From: Breviolum minutum Mf 1.05b.01
Lineage: Eukaryota > Sar > Dinophyceae > Suessiales > Symbiodiniaceae
Length of the DNA stretch: 64,000 bases
Direction: 5' to 3'
NCBI GenBank assembly: GCA_000507305.1
Contig: DF240031.1
Coordinates: 29,437 to 93,436, forward strand
Shown here: one piece after another, positions 33,687 to 42,978 of the stretch
How the letters are laid out: each line of letters opens with the position of its first letter
Numbering within the stretch: the stretch's first letter is position 1
Position numbers and translations under genes: made by a program
The notes under the pieces: generated by a model
What the model saw: the letters and a program-made list of their open reading frames with translations, nothing else
Database searches by the model: none
Told to the model about the DNA's origin: nothing

Positions 33687-36600
33687 CTTCACCATGTCGA
33701 AGCACGCCAAAACTGCACGTGTGGGGTCATCCGTATGCACCAACGGTGGCAATCCAAAGACCTTGGCCGGGCCGAGCCAACCAACCGAAAGAATATTAGT
33801 AAAAGGATCGAAAATTTTCAACAAAGCTTTTTAAAAATATGTATAAATAAGTGGTTTCAAAAGAATGAATATATAATGTACTGTGTAGTCCGTAAATTAT
33901 CCGCCAACCCCTCTTTGCGACATGGGGATGTTCAGAGGTTCACATGCCCGCTGGTCCACCACCACGTTGTAGCTGCATGAAAAACTATACCAAAACTCCA
34001 GTACTACGCTGTACCACAAACTCCACTACTACTCTGTACTACAAAGTTTTATTCCAATACTACTCTGCACTACCAAGTAGTACTCCAGAATTACTCTGTA
34101 CTCCAGTATTACTCTGTACTACAAAGTAACACTCATGTCCTTGTCACATTTGAACCGTTATCTACAATGCGCAGAGCATCAGGGTCGTCCTCCAACTTCA
34201 CCAAATACTGCGCCTGCCACGCAAAATGAATCTCGTGATTTTTCTGCGTCACATATGAAACGGCATTTACAATGCGTGGAGCAACAAGAGTCAGCCTCCA
34301 ACTTCACCAAATAAATACTGCGCCTGCCGGCAGAATGAATCTCATGATTGATCCGCCTCGCATATGAAACGTCATTTACATTGCGCGGACCAAGCAAAGT
34401 CACCCTTCAAACTCACCAAGTAGTGCGCCTGCCACGAAATCTTATAAGTTCAACATGTGAACGAGAAATCCTTGAATTGTTTCCGCCAAAAAAAGACGAT
34501 TCGACAATGACCCGAGGATAATCCGAAGACAGTCCGACGATAATCCGCGGATCAAATCGTCATCTCGCACCCGCTGCTTCGCAGACCTTATTCGCCGATC
34601 TTGGAGACGATTTTGAACTGAAAAATACAACATTTCGCGCTCCGGCTATCTCCCAAATATTCACTAAAACCCCTTAATTTCAACATTTGTCAACTTTTTC
34701 ATGCAATTTGGAAAAAACTTCAAATTTCAAAGTAGATTGATCAAAAACAACGGAAAGTCTTCGAAAAAGTTGCAAAAAAGTTGAAAAGCTGATATTAGGT
34801 AAGCGAGCAAAGAATCATTCAAAACTAAGAAAATGATAGGTTTTCCCTAAAACCATCCTAATTTCAACATTTTTTTAACTTTATTGATTTTCTCGAAATC
34901 AGGAGGTTTTCAAGCTCAACTGTTTTCTCAACTTGTTTCACCTTTTTGTGATTTCCCAACTCAACTTCTTCACTTTTTCAACTTTAAAATACATTTGGAC
35001 ACCGGCAGACTTTGCCGACCGGAAAATCTTACATTTAACTTTAATTTTTAGCAAAAAAACCTGTTATTGTTAACTAAAAAATGAAACTTGACCACACTCT
35101 GGCCCGAAAGAATGATGCCCCTATGCCTGATAGATATGCATCTCACATGTGAAGGTGTTCTTTTGAAGCCTGCGTGGGAACGGCAATGTCAGTTCGTATG
35201 TTTTCGTGTTTGTATATGTTTGTTTGTGTTTTTGTGTTTGTGCTTTGTGTTTGTGTGTTTTCTGGTTTGCGACTTTGTTTGTGATCTTTCGTGGGTTTGT
35301 GTTTGTGTTTTTGTGTTTGTGTGTTTTCTGTTTTTGTGGTTTCGCGTTTTTGTTTTCGTGTTTGTGTTTTTGTGTGTGTGTGTGTGTGTTTTTGTTTGTC
35401 TTCATTTCTGAGTTTCTGTTTGTGTGCTATGTTTTTGTGTTTATGTGATTGTTTCTGTTTTTCTGTGGGTTTGTGTTTGCGTTTTTGTGTTTGAGTGTTT
35501 TCTGTTTTCGTGGCTTCATGTTTTTGTTTTCGCGTTTGTGTTTGTGTGTGTGTGTCACAGTCTGTTTCTAAGACACATGGTTAGCAGACCGTGCTAGTAG
35601 TATCATAAAGTTGAGTCTTGACAATTGAAATTCACTACAGGTTTTTCAGATTAGAAATCTTGACGGACAGATGAAAAGTTAGAGAATCTAAAAACGACAA
35701 AAATGGAATCATGATCATGGGGGGTAGGACGGACCATTAAATACGTACGTTGCAGCAGCAACGGACAACACAACTACAGCACCACAAGCAGCATGCAGTT
35801 TCCCGTTATTCGATTGACAAGCAGGGGGCAGAGGCACCCATGTCAACACCTCTGCTAACAAAGCCGGTTGACATGTGGTGGGGATATGTGGACTGATCAT
35901 CCACACCTACCTGCAGTCAAAGAAGTTGGCTGTGATATGTTGTGAAACCATTGGCAGTCCCTTTCCTTTCCTTTTTGATTGGTTCCTAACTAGATCACAC
36001 ACTACACGTCACAACGTGACGTAAAACAGAACCTGCTCTCAGAGCATATTTGATTCAGTGGGTGATCCTACGCACCCAAAAATTCTGGTTTGATCCGGTG
36101 CTTGGCAGCCAGCGGAAACCCTCCCCCATGGTGACTGAAATGCAGGATGGACTAATTTTCATGCTTCTCCGCTGGATATCCCCCGGTATGGCAAGTCGAA
36201 TGCTACCCGCTGTGACTTGACCGATTCTGACAGCTGATTCCCGTCGTCTCCGTGCTCCGGTGTCATCTCATCCAGTAAGAAACGGGCATCTTCACTGTCA
36301 TCCAGTTTTTTGCGCCGTATTGCAGGACATGAAACAGAACAGAGGACAAGGAGGGACTTAAAAGACCAGAGATATATGATCCGGCACATCGCTTCAAAGA
36401 TGCCTCCGCCACAACCTGATCCCCTGTAGAACATCTCCGGAGCTTCAACTTCCACCACCACCCCTCCAAAACAACCGCGGATCCTTTGTCATCTTGTCTT
36501 CTGAAACAAGGCAAACACACCATTTGGAGGAAGGGTAGTTCCCACTCCGTTTCTTGATTTGTCTGCGCCATTTACTATCTGCACTATGTCTCCTACCCTT

Positions 36601-37740
36601 TCAACTAGACCATGCAGGAAATACCTCAAAATTCCCAGAGATTCACATCTCAACATCCACCCCCCTTAAAACAACCAAGGGTCCTTTGTTCCCACCCCGT
36701 TTCTTGGTTTGTTTGCACCATTTACTACTTCCACTATGTCTCTTATCCTTTCAACTAGACCATGCAGGAAATACCTCAAACTTCCCANNNNNNNNNNNNN
36801 NNNNNNNNNNNNNNNNNNNNNNNNNNNNNNNNNNNNNNNNNNNNNNNNNNNNNNNNNNNNNNNNNNNNNNNNNNNNNNNNNNNNNNNNNNNNNNNNNNNN
36901 NNNNNNNNNNNNNNNNNNNNNNNNNNNNNNNNNNNNNNNNNNNNNNNNNNNNNNNNNNNNNNNNNNNNNNNNNNNNNNNNNNNNNNNNNNNNNNNNNNNN
37001 NNNNNNNNNNNNNNNNNNNNNNNNNNNNNNNNNNNNNNNNNNNNNNNNNNNNNNNNNNNNNNNNNNNNNNNNNNNNNNNNNNNNNNNNNNNNNNNNNNNN
37101 NNNNNNNNNNNNNNNNNNNNNNNNNNNNNNNNNNNNNNNNNNNNNNNNNNNNNNNNNNNNNNNNNNNNNNNNNNNNNNNNNNNNNNNNNNNNNNNNNNNN
37201 NNNNNNNNNNNNNNNNNNNNNNNNNNNNNNNNNNNNNNNNNNNNNNNNNNNNNNNNNNNNNNNNNNNNNNNNNNNNNNNNNNNNNNNNNNNNNNNNNNNN
37301 NNNNNNNNNNNNNNNNNNNNNNNNNNNNNNNNNNNNNNNNNNNNNNNNNNNNNNNNNNNNNNNNNNNNNNNNNNNNNNNNNNNNNNNNNNNNNNNNNNNN
37401 NNNNNNNNNNNNNNNNNNNNNNNNNNNNNNNNNNNNNNNNNNNNNNNNNNNNNNNNNNNNNNNNNNNNNNNNNNNNNNNNNNNNNNNNNNNNNNNNNNNN
37501 NNNNNNNNNNNNNNNNNNNNNNNNNNNNNNNNNNNNNNNNNNNNNNNNNNNNNCAACAACAACAACAACAACACCAACAGCAACAACAACAACAACAACA
37601 GCGACGACAACAACAACAGCAGCAGCAACAACAACAACAGCAACAGCGACGACATCAACAACAGCAGCAGCAGCAACAACAACAACAACAACGACAACAA
37701 CGACAGCAACAACAACAACAACAACAACAACAGAAGCAGC

Positions 37741-37783
<43 letters not shown>

Positions 37784-38854
37784 GCAACAACAACAACAAC
37801 AACACCACCACCACCACCGCCAACAACAACAACACCAACAGCAACAACAACAACAACAACAACATGTTTTTCTTTCATCTGCGGCTCTGCTGGAGGGAGC
37901 TTGAGCTCTTAGATCATTAAACATCTTCATCTTTGGAGCTGGTAGAATTTGACAAAGATAGTTCCACATGGTACCCCTGTAGGATACGCCCATGTTTGAC
38001 CAATCTCAAATGGTTCCAAAGTACGGGATCTCATGCCTCATAAATTTTCATGAAATTTCCACCTTGGATATTGCTCACCATCAAACACACTTTGAGGCTC
38101 CAAGCCAACAGGAAGAGCATACCTTTGTCATCGATCAAAAACTTATTCAAGGTGCCCTCGTGCTGATAACAACACTCTTGCACGGACGACATCAGCTCCT
38201 GCGCAAAAAGCAGTGCGAATGCTATCGTCTCCTTTTATCAAAGATTCATGTGCATCTGTTTGACTCCCAGTTTGCGAGTTCACTCTGATTTTCAGTTCGT
38301 CATCTGCACGCCTGTGCAATCATCGGCCCCTGCTCCGACATGATGTCCAAACCTGGCGCGCTTAGAGCAAATCTAGTCTCATCTGCAGAAATCTGCAATG
38401 TCATGCAATGACATGCTGTCATTGCGTCTTGACTCCAGCCTGATCCGTTGATGAAAATCGTGGAGATGTTGCGCATCTCGTTGACGTATGTCAAGGTACC
38501 TCATTCGGTTTCTGGGAACATGTTGGAACAAAACTGCACAATGACCGCATTATTGGCAACGTTACTTCACAACACTCCCAAAGTAAGTGGCTGGCCACAT
38601 TCGATCTGCTTGTAGACCGCTTGGGGCATGTATTGTCGAATTTTGTTCAAGTCAGTCATCCTGTGCGACGCATTTTCGTCTGGGTCTAAAATCAAGACAT
38701 TGGAGTTTCTCCTGCATGTATCAACTGCATGAGATGTGACGGTACCACTTTGGGACGGATTTACTTCGATTTCTTCGAAAAAATCATCGCTCTCTTTGTT
38801 TCCAACCACTTGGGTGCCCTGGCTGGAGGTCAAGACGATGGTCATTCTCCATGG
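33687..38854 (-). CDS. Class III nucleotidyl cyclase (soluble adenylyl-cyclase-like), partial, 4 exons
   Basis: Four minus-strand exons join in phase. They lie at about 38854-38578 (IRQYMPQAVYKQIECGQP), 38499-38426 (YVNEMRNISTIFINGSGW), 38198-38106 (QHEGTLNKFLIDDKGMLF) and 33761-33687 (VFGLPPLVHTDDPTRAVL). The pattern of an NEMR..ST.F strand, a helix, then G.LNKFL.DDKG and FGLPP..H.DD..RAV is that of the first cyclase homology domain of bicarbonate-type soluble adenylyl cyclases. Such enzymes make cAMP, or cGMP, from nucleoside triphosphate. Exons two and three end at GC donors (38425-38424, 38105-38104). Exon one ends at a GA or GT donor, and exon four at a GC. Acceptors are AG before G or C. 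The third intron (4.3 kb) includes an assembly gap and satellites. No exon follows before the retrotransposon at 33327. The true start lies upstream of 38854. Catalytic metal and base-binding residues are not all covered, so activity cannot be judged. Confidence 0.65.
34142..34440. repeat. Three-copy tandem repeat of about 107 bp
   Basis: Units beginning near 34142, 34249 and 34358 share CACATATGAAACG, CATTTACAATGCG, CCTCCAACTTCACCAAAT, CTGCGCCTGCCACGCAAAATGAATCTC and a GATT end. It lies in the third cyclase intron. Confidence 0.8.
35170..35550. repeat. TTTGTGTTTGTGTTTTTG low-complexity tract
   Basis: TTTGTG, TTTTTG and TTTCTG units run for about 380 bases and open Cys/Phe/Val-rich frames on the plus strand and Lys/Thr/Asn-rich frames on the minus strand. 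These are not considered genes. Confidence 0.9.
36159..36330 (-). CDS. Coding-like terminal exon, unidentified
   Basis: The minus frame reads RRKKLDDSEDARFLLDEM then TPEHGDDGNQLSESVK and ends LPYRGISSGEA before a stop at 36159. The charged, non-repetitive composition is unlike the surrounding satellites. It lies within the 4.3 kb cyclase intron as modelled, so it may be the end of a separate gene, or the intron model may be wrong. No domain is recognised. Confidence 0.3.
36420..36787. repeat. Tandem repeat of about 150 bp running into an assembly gap
   Basis: CCATTTACTA, TGCACTATGTCTC and CCCTTTCAACTAGACCATGCAGGAAATACCTCAAAATTCCCA at 36568-36640 recur with few changes at 36717-36787. AAAACAACC..GGTCCTTTG and CCCCGTTTCTTG also recur. 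The second copy ends exactly at the run of N, so the array probably continues into the gap. Confidence 0.8.
36788..37553. other. Assembly gap (766 N)
   Basis: This is undetermined sequence. A tandem repeat on its left and a CAA microsatellite on its right suggest unresolved repetitive DNA. Any frame drawn across it is meaningless. Confidence 1.
37554..37863. repeat. Microsatellite (CAA)n
   Basis: CAA repeats with CAG and CGA interruptions run for at least 310 bases from the gap edge. Poly-Gln, poly-Thr, poly-Asn and poly-Leu frames across it are artefacts. Confidence 0.95.
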
Positions 38855-39440
38855 CTGCATGTTTGATGGTTGGAAAAGTGTACCTCAAGAAAACGCCGCT
38901 GTACACTGTACAGCACAAATCGTCATAGGATACTGTAAACATTTGCGTCTTCAACATCCTCCGGATCCAAAATTTTCCACTGACAAATGAAACACTTGAA
39001 CACACATGAGAAGCGAATGCAATTCCACATTGCTCTGCACATATTCACAAAACATGCCCCCAAAGGGCGGAACTTTGACTCATCCATCCGTAAAAGGAGG
39101 TGAAAATCGCTCCGTTCCTGTGGCTAAAAAAGGCTGGAGCAAGCGCAAGGGGGGCTCAGCCAAAAACACATCACTCCACCCAGGCATGTTTATTTACAGG
39201 GTGCAGCTGAACCAATGTTAAGTAGTGATCACTAAAGGGGTAGAACTAACACGAGTTCTTTCCCCCAAGTGATTAATAAAGGGTGTACAAAAAAACGGGT
39301 ACAATTGTTTAGGGGTTGAATTTTTGATTTGTCTGTTTCCTCTCTGAACCGTGAAAAGGCATCATAGCCTGACTGTTTTCGTTTGAATAAACCTGATTCT
39401 GTTAAAGTTTTACACCAATTCTTGAAAATTCGGCATGCAT

Positions 39441-39915
39441 ACTTTATTCACTACCTTGCTGGATGACGAAAAGATTGATCAAATTCATTTTTTCCTCTGG
39501 TTTCGCATGACAAACAATTAGTGGATGCAATTTAGGGTGGAAACTGCTAAACTACCTTGCTGGGCACACCAAAAGATTGATGTTGGCTCGGGTTTTGTAC
39601 GACTTATTGTTCATGGAATTTTGCATGGAAACTGTATTCACTACCCAGCTGAATGATGAAAAGGATGATCATGTCGATTCATTTTTTGTTTCGGTGTTGC
39701 ATGGCTAACCCTTTTGATCTTTGTTCACTACCCTGCTGACTCACTAGAAGGATTGGTCGTTTCTATTTTGCTTTGGTTTTGCATGACCAGCCCTTGAGGA
39801 CATTGACAATACCTACGCAATGTCGCATGGAAATTTGATTCACTACTCCGCTGGATGACCAAACAGTTGATCATGTGGATTGATTATTTTCTTTTTACGC
39901 TGGCTTCGCGTGACA
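39441..39915. repeat. Five divergent copies of a repeat of about 100 bp
   Basis: Units start near 39441, 39550, 39638, 39727 and 39839 with TTCACTACCTTGCTGGATGA-like sequence. They continue with AAAAGGATTGATC and TTCATTTTTT, and end in GGTTTTGCATGACAAACCC. Divergence between copies is high, pointing to an old array. No gene was seen in 39000-40400. Confidence 0.7.
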
Positions 39916-40932
39916 AACCCATTGCAATCTTGACGGTACCCATGCAGTTTTGCATGCAAACTTTACACGCTGCCCTCAAGATTTTGGTGAATTTTGATTG
40001 ATTTTGGCCCGGGGCTGGCGTGGCTAAACCTGAGCCAAAACCAAGCAAAGAACCATCAACATGTACACTTTTTGCTGAGTCAGCAGGATGGTGGGTAAGG
40101 CTTCCATGCAAAATTGCATGGGCATCATCAACAGTTACGCAAGCCCACAGAAAAAACAAGCAAAATTACCAATCGTGCGGCGCCTCGATAGAGCAGAAGT
40201 GATTGGTAGTGGCTAGCTAGCCCCCAAGCAGCAACAACAGCAGCAGGAAGAACAAAGAACCAGAATATACATCGCATGGATGATGGCGCATGATGATGAT
40301 GATGATAATGATGATGCGAAGACGATCGGCAAAGATGATAGGTGATCCCCCAGCCATGTCCTGTGTAGGATGCCACCTTGCCCTTTTGATAGCTGTTACT
40401 TGTTTATATGTCTGGATGCAAGAGCCATGTCAGGCCACTACAGAGACCAAACGTACCTAGACCCCAAGTCAGGCCTGGGATCTCATGTCAAAAGTATTTG
40501 AAACAATGCAACACGCAAGGAAAACATTTCCCCTCACAATTTGAATCACAAGCTGCGCGCAACCCAGGACATATGGGAAGCGCACGAGCAAATTCTTTGC
40601 GAAACATGTTGCCCACGTCACATGAGGAACTGAATTCTCCGAGAGACCCACATAAACACACCTCCACCCCAAACTCGCTGCAGACTTTGGTTTGTTTGGA
40701 TCTGCCTGTCGCGGTAGGTACCTTCGATGTCTTGGTGGGGTCTTTCCTCATATCAGCTTCATGCCATCTAATGTCCCCATAGCAGAATGATCCTAGGAAG
40801 ATTTGCATGCTGAATGTTGCATCTACCATTGAGAAGTCCTTACTCTTGACTCGATATTGCTATCTGATCTGGCCACATCATACCATGATGTGGGCACCTG
40901 ACGATCTATATCTGGCGCGAGATTTTTTGGGC

Positions 40933-41622
40933 TCAAGGATCTGTCTGCTGATGCATGGACTGCGCCTGAGTCAGTAGCGGTGGTGAAGACTGGCTCCTTG
41001 CGGATGCTGCTGCGGCTTTGCCTGCTCCCTCTGATATCATTCTGACACGCCGCAATAGACTTGCCAATGCCCTGATGGTTCCTGGCTGGCATCCTGGAAT
41101 TTGACCAACTCCTGCTTCCAAGATTTCGCCTCCACCTTCTCGTCTCACTTCTTTTTCATCTTGCAGCTTCTGCCATTCCTTTTCTGATTGGTTGTGGCAG
41201 GAAGATTCTGATCTGCCACATTTTTCTGTTGAACGTTCTTCTGACTTTGCTTGATGTTCGCAGGCTTTTGCTTCAATGGTTGTTTGGTCACAGTGGGTAG
41301 TTTTTCGCCGTTTCCTCTTCCTTTTGCTTGTGCTTGCCTCTCGGCAATTGGCGACGCAGCTGATGGCCTCGCTCCTGCTCATGGTCTTCAACCGATGGTG
41401 GAGAAGCTTTGTTGCATGTAATCTCAACGCCTCTCTTTTTCCTACTCCGTCGTCATTTTTCTGAATCGTATACTTGGCTGAGCCCACAAGCTTTCGGTAG
41501 AAGACTCCTCTTGTTCCGCCGACGCAAATTTCTCGAATGAGGGCTGAACTGTGAGAAGAGGGAGTTTGAAACAGGTAGGAGCATTCATCAAAATCATCAG
41601 CGATGTCACTCGTTGTCTCCAA
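40933..41622 (-). CDS. Unidentified 230-codon open frame, basic middle
   Basis: The frame has mixed composition: an acidic start (SDIADDFDECSYLF), REICVGGTRGVFYRKL, a lysine/arginine run (SKRKRKRRK) and a Gln/Glu/Lys-rich helical part. No family is recognised. It may be a real exon or part of a decayed mobile element; the tract is not a simple repeat. It sits just left of the giant TIR element and shares its strand. Confidence 0.3.
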   Translation of the reverse strand: METTSDIADDFDECSYLFQTPSSHSSALIREICVGGTRGVFYRKLVGSAKYTIQKNDDGVGKREALRLHATKLLHHRLKTMSRSEAISCVANCREASTSKRKRKRRKTTHCDQTTIEAKACEHQAKSEERSTEKCGRSESSCHNQSEKEWQKLQDEKEVRREGGGEILEAGVGQIPGCQPGTIRALASLLRRVRMISEGAGKAAAASARSQSSPPLLTQAQSMHQQTDP

Positions 41623-42182
41623 TGTCTTGTGGTTTTCCTCAATCTTGTCTTCTCTTGATCTTCCAGCTTCTCTGAGTCACCACTGCCTGATCACGCCGGC
41701 ACCACCAAGACATGAGATCCTCTTCTGCGTTGTTGCTTGTCTATCTTGCTAGGTGGGGACTCCTTCCTGGCCTGCGTTCAAACCAGTCTTGAACAGCAGT
41801 GGAACCATGACACCTTTGGTGGCACTAGCTTATGCGCCAAGAGGCCATGTCTGCAAGTGGCTGCCAGAGCCAATGATGTTTCTGTTCTGCCACCTCCAGC
41901 CTTGTAACACTGACCTGCTATTTTGCTTCCCTGCTGTTCCCTAATCCCTTCCGAACTGATCCAGCCGATTGTCAAGCTTTGAATGATCTTGCTACATGAG
42001 TACCTGGTGCCTTCAGCCTCGGATGCACTTCGGACAAGTGCCAGGTCTCACATAAGAAGTTTCAAGAGGCTCGGAACCACACGTTATTATCGGGTTGTCA
42101 CTTGCCCAGGAGAATCACCCGTCATCATCGGGCTGTCGCTTGCCCGTGCCCCCTTTTTTTTGTAAAATGAGGAAGGGGAACA

Positions 42183-42207
42183 CTTAGATGAGCCCGGGTT
42201 TGGCTAA
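42183..42207 (+). repeat. Left terminal inverted repeat of the giant transposon
   Basis: This 25-base repeat is the inverse of 61691-61715 with a single G/C difference at position 15. It is preceded by CA at 42181-42182. Confidence 0.85.
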
Positions 42208-42518
42208 AGGATGTGTAGCTTACCATTTACTTAGAGTTCTTAGTAAGTGACTTAGACCATTCAAAAAGGTGGACTTAGCTGGTTTAGCTAAATGGACTTA
42301 TAGTATGTAGATTACTAGGTTTAGCGAGGATAGAGATAAGTCTGCTAAGCCAGTTTAGCCGGGATACACTAAGTTTGGTAAGTCAGTTTAGCCGGGATAC
42401 ACTAAGTCCGCTAAGTCAGTTTAGCAGGGATACAATAAGCTTGCTAAGTCAGTTTAGTAGGGATACGACAAGTCCGCTAAGTCAGGTTAGCGAGGACACA
42501 CCAAGTCTGGAAATTCAA
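42208..42518. repeat. Left subterminal array, 33-bp unit
   Basis: About six units of 33 bases (TTTAGCCGGGATACACTAAG, then TCCGCTAAGTCAG) run from 42320 to 42518. Looser CTTAG/TTAGCT motifs fill 42208-42319. Such arrays often bind the transposase in CACTA-type elements; that role is inferred. Confidence 0.85.
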
Positions 42519-42978
42519 TTTTGCGGGGTTGCCTTACCGTGGTATTACAATGTGAGTGACCAGTTTGGTCATTCGAAAACCCAGAAAAACAGCTCCAAAA
42601 AAATACATGGTCAGTTTTTTGGATTCAAAGAGGAGACATCGTTGCTTTACATGTCTTGAAACCCAACCACGGAAAAGTTGCAGCAGAGAGTGCAAGACAT
42701 TTTGTTGCATTCTCGCAGCAACAGGTGCAGGTACCAATATCGCACCTGGCAACCGCCGTTCTGCAGAAAGTGAAGCATGTAAAGCTACAAACACGAGCTC
42801 GTTTCAGTCATTGCCCTTCATTCAAAGACTTTGATTACCATAAGAAAGCATCATATATATATATATATATCATTAATATGATATACATCTACATCATATA
42901 TAGTATATGTCATATATATGCATGCGCAAGTTGCTATGCACTCATCCTCCACCATGCACACGGTTCGTTGCTTGTTTT

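Noticed and set aside
35088-35494. Cys/Phe/Val-rich frames resembling membrane proteins
   Set aside because: They lie in a TTTGTG low-complexity tract, and the hydrophobicity follows from base composition.
36554-37920. Apparent 370-450-residue open frames
   Set aside because: They cross 766 undetermined bases and a CAA microsatellite, so the frame is meaningless.
40929-40943. TTTTTTGGGCTCAAG, similar to the end of the dinoflagellate spliced leader
   Set aside because: It has mismatches to the leader as I recall it, lacks the CCGTAGCC start, and lies in an unrelated open frame. A similar TTGGCTCAAG near 45366 lies inside the transposase exon.
42840-42920. Possible hairpin or RNA gene in the ATATAT-rich stretch
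   Set aside because: The palindromic look comes from (AT)n simple sequence near the 3' end of the transposase gene.
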